From NCBI GenBank assembly GCA_903848645.1, contig CAINGU010000050.1, forward strand, positions 62,001 through 126,000: 64,000 bases of DNA, in the 5' to 3' direction. The position numbers and the translations under genes were made by a program. Below, piece by piece: positions 19,001 to 27,417 of the stretch. Below the pieces are notes generated by a model. It was not told the DNA's origin. It was given only the letters and a program-made list of their open reading frames with translations, and made no database searches. The first letter of the stretch is position 1. Each line of letters opens with the position of its first letter. The stretch comes from an uncultured cyanobacterium. GTDB taxonomy: Bacteria > Cyanobacteriota > Cyanobacteriia > Cyanobacteriales > Nostocaceae.

Positions 19001-19685
19001 TAATTTCTTACTTAATGGATTAAGTGCGGAAGAAATCAAAATAGGTTTAAAAATTTTAGAAACTTGTCAAACGTTAAATGATATATCTACAAATCAAAGA
19101 GGTGCTATGATTCAGGAGTTAGTTTCTGAACAAGGAGATAGAGATGTTATTGGTGGCGCTGAAGTACAACAATATGGAATTAAAGGTATTAAAGGTAAGG
19201 TTTATTTAAAAGATGTCAATGAAGAAAAAGCATTTATTCATCAAAATTCGCTGCTAGTACAAAATATAATTGCTCATATTGAAAATCCTTATGATCATAT
19301 CAAAATAACTGGGACAATTCCTGACAGAAATGATTATATTTTAGTTGATACTATTAATCAAATTACTTTAAATAAAAATTTAACTCCTGAGTTAATTTGG
19401 AGTATTTTACATTCTACTCTGATTAATTGGTATATTTATAGATTTATTTTTGCTAAAGCTATCAGAACCATGCACTTTGATAATACAACAACTTCCAGAA
19501 TACCTATTCCTAGAGTTATTAATTTGGATATGCAAAAATTTTTATATGAATTAGTGAACAAAATCCTCACTGCTAAAAAATCAGATCCAAATGCAAATAC
19601 AACCGCATTAGAAACAGAAATAGATCAGCTAGTTTATCAACTTTACGAATTAACAGCAGAAGAGATTAAAATTATAGAAGGGTAA
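16092..19685 (+). CDS. single-chain type IIG-like restriction-modification enzyme
   Basis: The 1197-residue protein appears to combine DNA cleavage, methylation and target recognition. The N-terminus has a PD-(D/E)XK-like site: Asp in NDLVIHN near 77, then VILEFKK with Glu93 and Lys95. The methyltransferase core has SAM motif I DPAVGSGHF near residue 548 and catalytic motif IV NPPYG near 844, so it is an N6-adenine type gamma enzyme like Eco57I. The C-terminal 300 residues resemble TaqI/Eco57I-type target-recognition domains. A coiled coil (about 705-820) lies between motifs I and IV. A palindromic DNA repeat is inserted in frame at about residue 660. No separate methylase or specificity gene is next to it. 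AT-rich codon use suggests transfer. Target sequence unknown. Confidence 0.9.
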   Translation: MNLQKLHPRESLNKAFLKVKPNRNDIEDFKKNLQSLIEKINETESEEFHKNLIGDFLKNTYYSINHFINTKGRNDLVIHNGKDAKTSVGVILEFKKLTNKSEMLKVNNLNTKAFQELVLYFLREHLIEKNLEVKYLIATNIYEWFIFDANDFEKAFIENKTLVKQFTDFAEGRLTSKKTDFFYKEIAQPAIAEIQEQIPFTYFDIREHQEYLQPGENPHDHKLIPLFKLFSPSHLLKLPFANDSNTLDTGFYSELLHIIGLTETKEGGKKLIQRKKESERNTGSLIENAIIQLDSLDKISQLENPEGETSQEQLFNVGLALTITWVNRILFLKLLEAQLIKYHKNDPSCGFLNLEKVQNYHDLNSLFFSVLARKQNERNETVKKIFSHVPYLNSSLFEPTDIEQQSPSIFIQNLRNEKLEIFPATVLKDNNGKKRIGEINALEYLFEFLNAYDFSSESGEEIQEENKRLINASVLGLIFEKINGYKDGSFFTPGFITMYMCRETIRRAVIQKFNEVKGWNCESINDLYEKIEDKKDANTIINSLKICDPAVGSGHFLVSALNEIIAIKSELKILLDREGKRLKEYDIEVVNDELIVIDDEKLLFEYNPKSKESQRVQETLFHEKQTIIENCLFGVDINPNSVKICRLRLWIELLKNAYYKTSPLTPLLQGEGNTGELETLPNIDINIKCGNSLISRFSLDADLRTALSKNKCSIETYKNAVRTYRNAENKEQKREMERLINDIKGNFKTTLQLSDPNKTKLRKLEGELFNLENQILLFEETKAEKKTRDKKIAKLNNEIDKLRVEIEDIEGGKIYENALEWRFEFPEVLNDDGVFIGFDVVIGNPPYGVKLSTTEKEILNEIYEFNTTETAILFIKKGWDLLHKRGYQSYIIPKSYTFASNYAKIREFTINNLIGLVDCGKVWPDVKLEVCIFILTKISETENYSSYKVKVVDHQVIFQGYLHKQLAKKFNFLLNGLSAEEIKIGLKILETCQTLNDISTNQRGAMIQELVSEQGDRDVIGGAEVQQYGIKGIKGKVYLKDVNEEKAFIHQNSLLVQNIIAHIENPYDHIKITGTIPDRNDYILVDTINQITLNKNLTPELIWSILHSTLINWYIYRFIFAKAIRTMHFDNTTTSRIPIPRVINLDMQKFLYELVNKILTAKKSDPNANTTALETEIDQLVYQLYELTAEEIKIIEG
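18072..18109. repeat. palindromic repeat inserted in frame in the restriction-modification gene
   Basis: CCCCTCTCCT and AGGAGAGGGG (10-bp arms, loop ACA) are preceded by ACCTCACCCCTAA. This is the intergenic repeat that translates as SPLTPLLQGEG when it falls inside genes. Here it adds that peptide without breaking the frame. Confidence 0.8.
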
Positions 19686-19700
19686 ACACTACAAATTCCA

Positions 19701-19731
19701 GATACCCGACTTCTTTAAGAAGTCGGGTATC
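19701..19731. repeat. GATACCCGACTTCTT palindrome, terminator-like
   Basis: GATACCCGACTTCTT and its perfect reverse complement AAGAAGTCGGGTATC (15-bp arms, one-base loop) begin 15 bp after the stop codon of the restriction-modification gene. It belongs to the family at 9947 and 55725 and lies between two convergent genes. Confidence 0.75.
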
Positions 19732-19824
19732 TTATATCTTATGTTGAGTAGATGAATTAATATATATAAAAAAGTAGGGGTAATTCATGAATTACCCCTA
19801 CAGAATAATTGATTTTAACAATTC

Positions 19825-21414
19825 CTAACGGACTTCGTTTAAACTCTCAACTTGCTTGGTAAACACTTCTGTAAACAAACTCATGACTGTCCGTTCTTCT
19901 CTGACCTTAATATTAGCAGTAATAGACATCCCCGACTGTAAGGATACCTTTCTATCTTGATTAGTGAGACTGAGATTTTGTTTATCTAATTTGATTTTGG
20001 CTGGGAATCTATAAAATTGATGGTTTTGATCTGGAGGTAAAGCATCTGAACCAATATCAATTACTTTACCCTTGATATCGCCAAATTCACTAAAGGGAAA
20101 AGAGTCAATTCTCACATCTACGTTCATACCTTTCCGCACAAAACCAATATCTTTATTGGTGATGAAAACTTCGGCTATTAAGCTATCTTTGGGGACAATT
20201 TGCAGTAATTTTTGGGTGGAATTAGCAACAAAACCAGGGTTTTTAGCCTGAAGATCAAAAACTACACCTCCCACTGGAGCGCGGAGTTCTTGATATTTAA
20301 CATTTAATTGGGTTTGCGATATTTTGCTATTTGTATCTGCTAAACGCTGTTCATTTTCTAAAATAATCTTCATGAATTGACTATCAATTTCGGCAATCCG
20401 TTGTTTGTTACTACCTATTTTTTCCAAAATAGTTTTATCAGAACTAGCAACCGTATTAGTTGCTTGCTCTTTTCCTTTATCAATATCAAATTCTAACCGT
20501 TTTGCTTCTTCTTGTAATTGTGATATTTCGGCTTTGAGAGTTTGTACTTGTTGTTGTTGATTAAGATATTGAAGTTTAGAAATACCACCTTCTTCAGCTA
20601 AGGTTTTGAGACTAGCTAAAATCTGACTTTGAATTGCTAAACCATTCTTTGTATCTTGCAGTTTAAATTGAGTTTGAGAGAGTTGTTTTCTGCTTTTTTC
20701 AACTTCTAAATCCGCGGCTTTAGAACGTGATCTTAATTCTGTTTTAGCAACGTCAAGTAGTTGTTGTTCATCAATTCCTGTACCTGTTGGCCCAGATGAA
20801 CTTCTTAATTGAGAACGTAATAACTCATTTTCTGCTACTAAGGAAGCGCGACTTTTGAGCAGAAAAGCTGATTCTCCTGGTAGTCTACTGCGTAAAAATT
20901 CTAGTTCAGAATCTATGTTTGTACTTGCTCCCATTAAGCGGCGATAGATATTATTTTCTTGAATTAAAGCTATGCGAATTTTATTCAAGGAATTCAATTC
21001 TGCTAAGGTAGCAATAGAATCAAAAGTTAATAATAAATCTCCTGGTTTTACCTGTTGTCCGTCTTTTACGTAAAGTGATTTTACAACTCCATTAATGGGA
21101 GCTTGCACGTCTTTAACTGTTCCCTCTGGTTTTAATTGACCTGTTGCAGGAATTGTTTGCTCAATTTTCGCTAAACAAGCCCAAACAATCCCAAAACAGG
21201 CTATTCCCATGAGAGTGATCATAATGGTTCGTGACCAAATTGGAGATTGGCGGAGAACGACAGATTGCTCGAAGTTATCGAAATTGAAATCAGGTTTTTG
21301 CTGTTTAGCCTTGGGTTTGGGGGGTGTTAATACTTGTGTATCTCGATTTTTTCCGTTACCATTTCCGTTACCATTGCCATTGCCATTGGTGTAATTACCA
21401 TTAAGTTGAGTCAT
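19825..21414 (-). CDS. HlyD-family membrane fusion protein of a type I export system
   Basis: This periplasmic adaptor would link the ABC exporter upstream to an outer-membrane TolC-like channel. The first 30 residues are a Gly/Asn repeat (NGNGNGNGN) followed by a cytoplasmic linker. One membrane helix lies near 62-82. A biotinyl-lipoyl half-motif follows (GVVKSLYVKDGQQVKPGD), then a long coiled coil of 250 residues or so (about 170-385), the second lipoyl half (LRAPVGGVVFDL), and a beta-barrel domain. The length of 529 is normal for HlyD of RTX or peptide exporters. It is the last gene of the operon foldase-exporter-adaptor, 105 bp after the exporter gene. No TolC gene is in the window. Confidence 0.9.
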   Translation of the reverse strand: MTQLNGNYTNGNGNGNGNGNGKNRDTQVLTPPKPKAKQQKPDFNFDNFEQSVVLRQSPIWSRTIMITLMGIACFGIVWACLAKIEQTIPATGQLKPEGTVKDVQAPINGVVKSLYVKDGQQVKPGDLLLTFDSIATLAELNSLNKIRIALIQENNIYRRLMGASTNIDSELEFLRSRLPGESAFLLKSRASLVAENELLRSQLRSSSGPTGTGIDEQQLLDVAKTELRSRSKAADLEVEKSRKQLSQTQFKLQDTKNGLAIQSQILASLKTLAEEGGISKLQYLNQQQQVQTLKAEISQLQEEAKRLEFDIDKGKEQATNTVASSDKTILEKIGSNKQRIAEIDSQFMKIILENEQRLADTNSKISQTQLNVKYQELRAPVGGVVFDLQAKNPGFVANSTQKLLQIVPKDSLIAEVFITNKDIGFVRKGMNVDVRIDSFPFSEFGDIKGKVIDIGSDALPPDQNHQFYRFPAKIKLDKQNLSLTNQDRKVSLQSGMSITANIKVREERTVMSLFTEVFTKQVESLNEVR

Positions 21415-21519
21415 AATAATTTTGGATTTTGGATTTTAGATTGAATATTTAGTGATGTGTAATTTTATCCTTAATCAGTTATCAGTTGAATTTTATTTAA
21501 ACAACTGACAACTGACAAA

Positions 21520-24513
21520 TTACAAGTTTACTTCTTGTTGTTGATAAAGATAGAAATAATGACCTTTAGCTGCCATGAGTTCTTGATGACTACCTTGTTC
21601 TATCATCCTACTATTATCCATGACGACAATAGTATCTGCATTACTAACAGTATTCAAACGGTGGGTAATAAAGAAGACGGTGCTACCTTTAAAAGCCCGA
21701 GCTAAGTTAAGACAAATTTGCCTTTCTGTAGGATAATCTAGGGCGCTGGTGGCTTCATCTAGAACTAATAATTTAGGTCTTTGTAAGACGGAACGAGCGA
21801 TGGCAATTCTCTGTCTTTGTCCACCGGAAAGGGCTGATCCTCTTTCGCCAACTCGCGTATTATAACCATTAGGCAAGGTCATAATAAACTCATGGGCAAC
21901 GGCAATTTGAGCAGCGGCAATAACTTCCTCAGTTGTGGCATCAGGATTAGTTAAGGCAATATTTTCTTGCACTGTACCATCAAATAAGAGGGTATCTTGG
22001 GGAACTACACCAATTTGCCGCCGCAGAGAATAAAGTTCGACTTTAGAAATGTCATAACCATCAACTAAAATTCTGCCAGATTCTGTATCATAAAGTCTGA
22101 GCAGTAATTTCATCATTGTGCTTTTTCCCGAACCACTTTGGCCGACAATGCCTACAAATTTACCTGCGGGAAATTCGACGCTCACATTGCTGAGTTGTAG
22201 TGGTCCACTAGCAGCAAATCGGAAGGAAACATTGTCATATTTGACTGCACCAACAATAGGAGGAAGAGGAATATTATTCCTATCTACTTCTGCTTCTTGT
22301 GGTGTATCAACAATATCACTTAATCGCTCTAAAGATAAACCAGTTTCTTGGAAGTTTTGCCAGATTTGTGCCAAGCGTAATATTGGGGTAGTCACGTAAC
22401 TAGAAATAATCCGAAAAGCGATTAATTCTCCTAATGTTAATTCTCCCTTCAAGACTAAATAAGCTCCCACCCATAAAACTAATAAGCTGCTGAGTTTACT
22501 CAGAAACTGACTGGTTGAATTAGCTAATGTGGAAGTGATTACAGTTTTAAAACCTGCGGCCACAAACTTAGCATATTTCTTTTGCCAAGAAAATCGAGAT
22601 CGCAATTCAATATTTTGGGCTTTGACTGTTTGAATACCTGACATCACCTCAACTAAATAAGATTGAGTTTCGGCATTACGTTCAGCTTTACCGCGTAATT
22701 GTCTGCTTACTGTTGGAGCAGCAATTACTGTAACTAGTATAAATAGAGGAATTGTCCCTAAACCTACTAGAGTCAATTGCCAACTGTAAAACAGCATGAC
22801 AACTATATAAACTACGGAAAATAGGGCATCTAAGCCCACTGTTAAAGCCGTACCTGTGAGGAACTGACGGATATTTTCTAATTCATTAATTCTGGTTGAT
22901 AATTCACCAACTGGCCTTTTATCAAAATAGCGCAGTGGTAAGCGGAGTAAGTGGTCAATAATTTGTGACCCCAAACTCATATCAATGCGGTTGGTAGTAT
23001 CTACAAATAAGTAAGTCCGCAATGTGGTTAATACTGCTTCAAATATACCAACTGCTAATAGTAATACCCCCAAAACATTCAAGGTATTAATACTATTTTG
23101 AACGATGACTTTATCAATAATTAGCTGAATAACTAGGGGATTGGCTAGGGCAGCTAATTGAACAAAAAAGGAAGCAATAAATACTTCTATTAATACTCGA
23201 CGGTAACGGGATAAGTAGGGAACAAACCAAGATAAACCAAAGCGTTCTTTAGGTGTTTCTTTAGTTTCGCTCAGTAATAATACCCTAACTTGTGGTTGTA
23301 AGTTAGTTTCATCGGTTTCTAATTCTTCCAGCAGTTGATCAATTTGGCAGTTGATAATACCTTGAGAGGGCATACCCAAAACTACTTTTTTCCCATCTAC
23401 TGCATAAAGAACCGCAAAACTGTCACGATAGCGAATTAATGCGGGGGTGGGAATGCGGTTAATGGAAACAGCGGGAACATCAACTAGCTGGGATTTAAGT
23501 CCAATTAATTCTGATAAATAAGCACAAAGTTGAAAAGATACACTACCTTGACGCTTGATTTGATCATTTAAAATCCGTCGGACTACTTCTTTGCGAAAGG
23601 GAATTTCTAAATGCTTAGATAGCATTTGAAAACAAGCAAGACTGCTATCTAATTCTCCTTTTCCCCGAAAAAATGGATAGTTTTTATTTTTTGATGACTT
23701 GTTTGATGTCGTTGGTGGAACAAATTCTGTTTCTTGTGCGTAGGGAATCTCAGAATCTATTGTGTTATCTAATATAGTTTCTAATACTTCTGATTCTGTG
23801 GGAACACCATCAAGTAATGATAGATCATTAGGACTGATACCCAATAACCGGACAGGAACATTTCCTTTCACTTCAATTACTTCGGTTTCTAAGCGAGAAC
23901 CAGGGGTTAAATCAGTTAAGGAATTACTGCTACTTACAAACCAAATCCGATTACTTTCTAATGCTTGTAAGGAAGTTTTTCCTGGTAATAAATAATTAAT
24001 TTTTGACCCTAATAGGGCTTGTTGGGTAATGTCCTTGAGGTTGTGATTAACTAAAGCTTTTTGTGCTACCTGTGAACTCAAAACATCAAATACTTCAATT
24101 AAGTGACTTTGGTGCTGACGAGCTTTAGCAAAGGCTGAATTTTGGGTCAGGAATTGTAAATAATCTGCTGCTTTCCAGGTTAAACAGATTACTTCTGTAG
24201 AAGCGATGGCTGTTTCACAAGCAATCTGACGTAACCAAGCAATTTCGCCAATTATCGCCCCTGGTTGTAGTAATTTTAAAGTAATTGGTAATTGGGTTTG
24301 GGTATCATATCCCAATAGTCTGACATTACCTTGATAAAGAATTGCTATCCTTTCTGGTAGTTGTTCTTTGCCAATAATTTTCTGACCAATGCGGTAACGT
24401 AACGGCTGTAAAATTTGTGGTGATGAAAGTTTACTAATTTCCTCAGTTGATAATTGATCAAACCCTTCAATAGTGGCAATAAATTCTTCAAAGGTACTCT
24501 TAATATAAGTCAT
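21520..24513 (-). CDS. ABC exporter with cyclic-nucleotide-binding and degenerate C39 domains
   Basis: This 997-residue protein is a peptidase-C39-type exporter. Domains in order are a cNMP-binding-like domain (residues 15-150), a linker, a C39-like domain (285-410), six membrane helices (430-710) and an ATPase. The ATPase has Walker A GQSGSGKST, signature SGGQRQR and Walker B LLVLDEATSALD. In the C39 domain the catalytic Cys position is Ser290 (DSSLACF where active enzymes have DCGxxC), the His position is Ser365, and the following Asp-Pro-Ala is GMP. It therefore looks unable to cleave leader peptides, like the C39-like domain of HlyB. The architecture resembles HetC of heterocyst formers, but it is paired with a foldase and a HlyD. 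Confidence 0.92.
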   Translation of the reverse strand: MTYIKSTFEEFIATIEGFDQLSTEEISKLSSPQILQPLRYRIGQKIIGKEQLPERIAILYQGNVRLLGYDTQTQLPITLKLLQPGAIIGEIAWLRQIACETAIASTEVICLTWKAADYLQFLTQNSAFAKARQHQSHLIEVFDVLSSQVAQKALVNHNLKDITQQALLGSKINYLLPGKTSLQALESNRIWFVSSSNSLTDLTPGSRLETEVIEVKGNVPVRLLGISPNDLSLLDGVPTESEVLETILDNTIDSEIPYAQETEFVPPTTSNKSSKNKNYPFFRGKGELDSSLACFQMLSKHLEIPFRKEVVRRILNDQIKRQGSVSFQLCAYLSELIGLKSQLVDVPAVSINRIPTPALIRYRDSFAVLYAVDGKKVVLGMPSQGIINCQIDQLLEELETDETNLQPQVRVLLLSETKETPKERFGLSWFVPYLSRYRRVLIEVFIASFFVQLAALANPLVIQLIIDKVIVQNSINTLNVLGVLLLAVGIFEAVLTTLRTYLFVDTTNRIDMSLGSQIIDHLLRLPLRYFDKRPVGELSTRINELENIRQFLTGTALTVGLDALFSVVYIVVMLFYSWQLTLVGLGTIPLFILVTVIAAPTVSRQLRGKAERNAETQSYLVEVMSGIQTVKAQNIELRSRFSWQKKYAKFVAAGFKTVITSTLANSTSQFLSKLSSLLVLWVGAYLVLKGELTLGELIAFRIISSYVTTPILRLAQIWQNFQETGLSLERLSDIVDTPQEAEVDRNNIPLPPIVGAVKYDNVSFRFAASGPLQLSNVSVEFPAGKFVGIVGQSGSGKSTMMKLLLRLYDTESGRILVDGYDISKVELYSLRRQIGVVPQDTLLFDGTVQENIALTNPDATTEEVIAAAQIAVAHEFIMTLPNGYNTRVGERGSALSGGQRQRIAIARSVLQRPKLLVLDEATSALDYPTERQICLNLARAFKGSTVFFITHRLNTVSNADTIVVMDNSRMIEQGSHQELMAAKGHYFYLYQQQEVNL

Positions 24514-24660
24514 GTTGATTGAGGTTAGTTATGTTACTTTATATTTGCTAAAAAGTTGATAGTGGGATTTTACAATCTTAAATTGAAGATTCACAGCAGA
24601 TTGCAGATAAATAAAGTAAAAAATTTCTACCAAAGTGGCTTTTACCCCTGAGAGGATGTT

Positions 24661-25398
24661 TTAAGATGTCTGGATTTGCCATTTTTGTTCTGCCATTTGT
24701 GCTTGTATCCACTGATTAAATCTTTCATTCAGCAACCTCTGACGCATAGGAGCATCTAATTGGGCTGGTAGTAACTTTTCTAATTGGACAATTACTAACA
24801 AATTATTAATTTGAGTTGGTGGTGATAGTTGCTGTGGTTGGCTTTTGGAGAGGATATTTACTAATGTGGGATGGAGGGATTGTAAATCTATTGGACCTAC
24901 TAAACCATCAGTTTGAGCTTCTGGTCCTTGGGCGTATTCCCGCGCTAATTCAGCAAAAGACTGTTCACCCTCTTTGATACGGAAGTAAATTTCTTGAGCA
25001 ATACCAATTTCCGAGGTAGTAATCAGGGAATAGATTACCCTATCTAACTGGCCTTTACGTTGAAAGAAGTAAGAGTTTAAATCCCCTCCCCATGTTGCTT
25101 CTTTGAACTTTTCTAGTTTCAGAGAACGTATGGCCATGATTTTTAACTGCTGGAAACTTTCTCCCTGTTGATCTAGTCCCTGATATTGTTGAGCTAATTG
25201 TTGACAGACTAGTTTTTCTTCTTCTGGACCGTAGACAATTTCTGCCTCTGCGATGGCTTGATCAATGATGATTTCCTTGATTAATACTGGTAATAACTGG
25301 TATTTTGCTACTAATGAAAAAACCTCGGCGGGCTGAAGGATTTGATCGCCCAATTTTAGGACTTGATTCATATTGCTTGTGATCAGGTTTGTCTCCAT
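24661..25398 (-). CDS. PpiC/parvulin-type peptidylprolyl isomerase
   Basis: This is a SurA/PrsA-like protein without a signal peptide, so it is probably cytoplasmic. The N-terminal 90 residues are helical chaperone-like. The parvulin domain spans about 125-220 and includes EIYFRIKEGEQSFAELAREY and GLVGPIDLQSLHPTL. The C-terminal helix is typical. The start could be the ATG at 25398 or the next one at 25371 (MNQVLKLGD). It is first in the operon with the ABC exporter and the HlyD adaptor, 147 bp before the exporter. Such foldase genes travel with cyanobacterial peptide or protein exporters and probably keep the cargo export-competent. Confidence 0.85.
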   Translation of the reverse strand: METNLITSNMNQVLKLGDQILQPAEVFSLVAKYQLLPVLIKEIIIDQAIAEAEIVYGPEEEKLVCQQLAQQYQGLDQQGESFQQLKIMAIRSLKLEKFKEATWGGDLNSYFFQRKGQLDRVIYSLITTSEIGIAQEIYFRIKEGEQSFAELAREYAQGPEAQTDGLVGPIDLQSLHPTLVNILSKSQPQQLSPPTQINNLLVIVQLEKLLPAQLDAPMRQRLLNERFNQWIQAQMAEQKWQIQTS

Positions 25399-26052
25399 TG
25401 TTAATTTCTCTTGAAAAGATAATAGAAGCAGATTTTAACCAAGTTATATTCAGGTTAAGGTTATACAATTTATGACAACTTTACTCTCTTTAAATTGACG
25501 TATGTATATACATATCAGTAATTCTCCAAAAATTAGAAGTTAATTTTGTGAAGCTAATGTGAAGTTCAGTAGTCAATATGTTTATATTTCCACATTATCG
25601 TACCAAAATACCATAAATTAATGAATTTGTCCGATTAAGCTTACTTGTATTCTGTAAAGCTTTATCAATTTCAACTATTGCATATTTTTACTTAGCTAAG
25701 TTGCTTATTAGGCAATAATTAACAGGTGACCAAAAATAGGGAACAGGGCGTAACTACGAATTACCAGTCTGAACTAGATAAGCAATAACCGAAGTTCTTG
25801 CTTATTTTTCACTTACTACTAGTCTTGAAAAGTTAATCTAACCTCAGAAATAATTACAACACCTAATAGCTGAATACAGGACAAAAATTATATAAAAGCT
25901 AAATTTAATTCTCTAAAAAGGTAAATGTAGTCACAAAAATACAGTCAAGTTGAGGAGTCAGAAAGTAGGGGCGCGGGGACTGCGCCCATGAGTCAGAATT
26001 CTGAATTCAGGACTTCATTTCCTCAGTTTCCTAACTCATGAAATCATCTTAA
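25399..26052. other. 650-bp intergenic region upstream of the export operon
   Basis: I searched both strands for a small leader-peptide gene with a double-Gly motif that the exporter could secrete and found none. The DNA is AT-rich. Near 25971 is a diverged copy of the GGGCGC...GCGCCC palindrome. The promoter of the export operon must lie at its left end. Confidence 0.5.
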
Positions 26053-26835
26053 TTAACGAAATCTGCCAGGATTTAGCCGACTGGGAGCTTGGCGTTGGTT
26101 ATTTCGTCCAATGGCTACTCCATTTCTCAAATTTCTCCCAGTCCCACCATCTTGAGGATCAAGATATGGTTTCAAATTAATCCCACTTCTAGTAGAACTA
26201 ACCTGATTTCTACCACCTAGAAGCGTTTGTCCTAGGCTGTATAAGCTATCTCCATTACCGAGGTTACGATTAGTGTAAGTATTAACAGCAATAGTTTGTT
26301 GTCCACTATCAGCAGTAGTGAGGTTTTGGAATACACTATTCCGAATTGTATAGGGATCTTTGCCACGGGGTACTGTTAAGACAATTCGACAACTGGGTTG
26401 GGCTTGGGTGGTGACACAGATAATATTTTCGTTATTTTCTACAGCTATTTGCAGTTCTTGTAAGCCATCGGGGCGATATAATTCTAACCGGGTGGCGATC
26501 GCTTGACAACGTTTTTGGGCATCCCAACCACCCCCTAAATTTTGAGGTGCAGCCCAAGCAAAATATTGTCCTGGTTGACTTTGGGGCTGATACATGACTG
26601 TAAACTGTCCATTGTTAGATTGACAACTAAACCTGGTGCTACTGTTAACTGTGGTAGAAGTCGGTATAGTGGTTGATGAACCAGAGGGAACTGTCGTTGA
26701 GCCTGATGGAACTGTAGTGGATGAACCTGATGGAACTGTCGGAACAACAACTTGAGCAAAAGCTACAGCATTACCAAAAAATAAAGAACAGCCAAGACTA
26801 CTCAACAATAAAACCCGAAGCGATTGTAATGACAT
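26053..26835 (-). CDS. COP23 domain protein, secreted
   Basis: The family is named after the circadian oscillating protein COP23 of cyanobacteria; its biochemical role is not known. A clear signal peptide ends near residue 28 (NAVAFAQ). A Pro/Ser/Gly/Thr repeat (VPSGSTTVPSGSS) follows at about 31-65 and probably forms a flexible linker. The COP23 domain (about 70-195) includes FSCQSNNGQFTVMY, the aromatic WAAPQNLGGGW and four Cys residues likely to form disulphides. The tail is Asn/Arg/Gly rich. The gene is alone and convergent with nothing nearby. Confidence 0.85.
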   Translation of the reverse strand: MSLQSLRVLLLSSLGCSLFFGNAVAFAQVVVPTVPSGSSTTVPSGSTTVPSGSSTTIPTSTTVNSSTRFSCQSNNGQFTVMYQPQSQPGQYFAWAAPQNLGGGWDAQKRCQAIATRLELYRPDGLQELQIAVENNENIICVTTQAQPSCRIVLTVPRGKDPYTIRNSVFQNLTTADSGQQTIAVNTYTNRNLGNGDSLYSLGQTLLGGRNQVSSTRSGINLKPYLDPQDGGTGRNLRNGVAIGRNNQRQAPSRLNPGRFR

Positions 26836-26945
26836 AAATATAACCTTTGCTAGAAACAGGTAAATAGCTGATATCTCTATTGACGGAAAATATATCTTTT
26901 TGATTCATTAACAATACCTATTTTTTTGTTTTTAGCATACATAGC

Positions 26946-26995
26946 AGAAACCGCTACAAGCTACGAAGGATTATCAGCAGCTTACAGCGGTTTCT
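26946..26995. repeat. AGAAACCGCT inverted repeat
   Basis: AGAAACCGCT-AC-AAGCT (26946-26962) pairs with AGCTT-AC-AGCGGTTTCT (26979-26995), apart from the two central bases. The 16-base loop and high stability suggest a terminator or the end of a small element. It lies just beyond the gene remnant on the minus strand. Confidence 0.6.
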
Positions 26996-27046
26996 TGATT
27001 AGGTTGTAGTTCAATACAAAAATATAGAGGTGGACTTGACAAGCAA

Positions 27047-27235
27047 TCAATTAAATCCGCTCTCAAATTGCGCTTCCTTAATTTCCAATTCTTGGTTGCA
27101 CTTCTGGCTGTAAGTTTCAACACCTCCAATAACAACTTGGTGAGATTCAGGCGAAAACACTTTAACAGGAAGCAAAAACCTAAAATTGATTGCCGGGACA
27201 CTAGAGCAGGAGGCACAAACTCTAATGAGAAAGTT
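27047..27235 (-). pseudogene. possible remnant of a small gene
   Basis: One minus-strand frame reads about 62 codons without a stop, and the peptide looks protein-like (VKVFSPESHQVVIGGVETY, then a KCNQELEIKEAQFE stretch). There is no ATG. The only plausible internal start is a GTG that would leave 37 residues. A stable inverted repeat lies 52 bp beyond the stop. I read it as the 3' end of a lost gene; a short real gene is possible. No family recognised. Confidence 0.3.
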
Positions 27236-27358
27236 TTAATTTAAGGTTTGACTTTTAACCTTTTTGTACCATGATTTCAATCTAGCATGAGTTTTTTTCA
27301 TTTGTGTTGTATGTTTACTAAACTTGAAATTCATTAATATATTGCAACAATTTGGAAT

Positions 27359-27377
27359 GGGCGCAGGCCCTGCGCCC
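27359..27377. repeat. GGGCGCAGG palindrome upstream of gatD-like gene
   Basis: This copy is identical over 19 bp to the palindrome in the coxB-coxA gap (13397-13415). It ends 40 bp before the start codon of the amidotransferase, so it would lie in the leader. Confidence 0.7.
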
Positions 27378-27417
27378 CTACTCCTGCTATATTGGGAGTT
27401 TTATAAGTTATAAACCG

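Noticed and set aside
21520-24513. Calling the exporter HetC
   Set aside because: The domain order is like HetC, but the operon has a foldase and HlyD and no hetP neighbour; name not justified.
26974-27216. 80-codon minus-strand frame starting with ATG
   Set aside because: Its peptide is Leu/Arg-rich and looks non-natural. Another frame of the same DNA reads more like protein, so I reported that one as a remnant.
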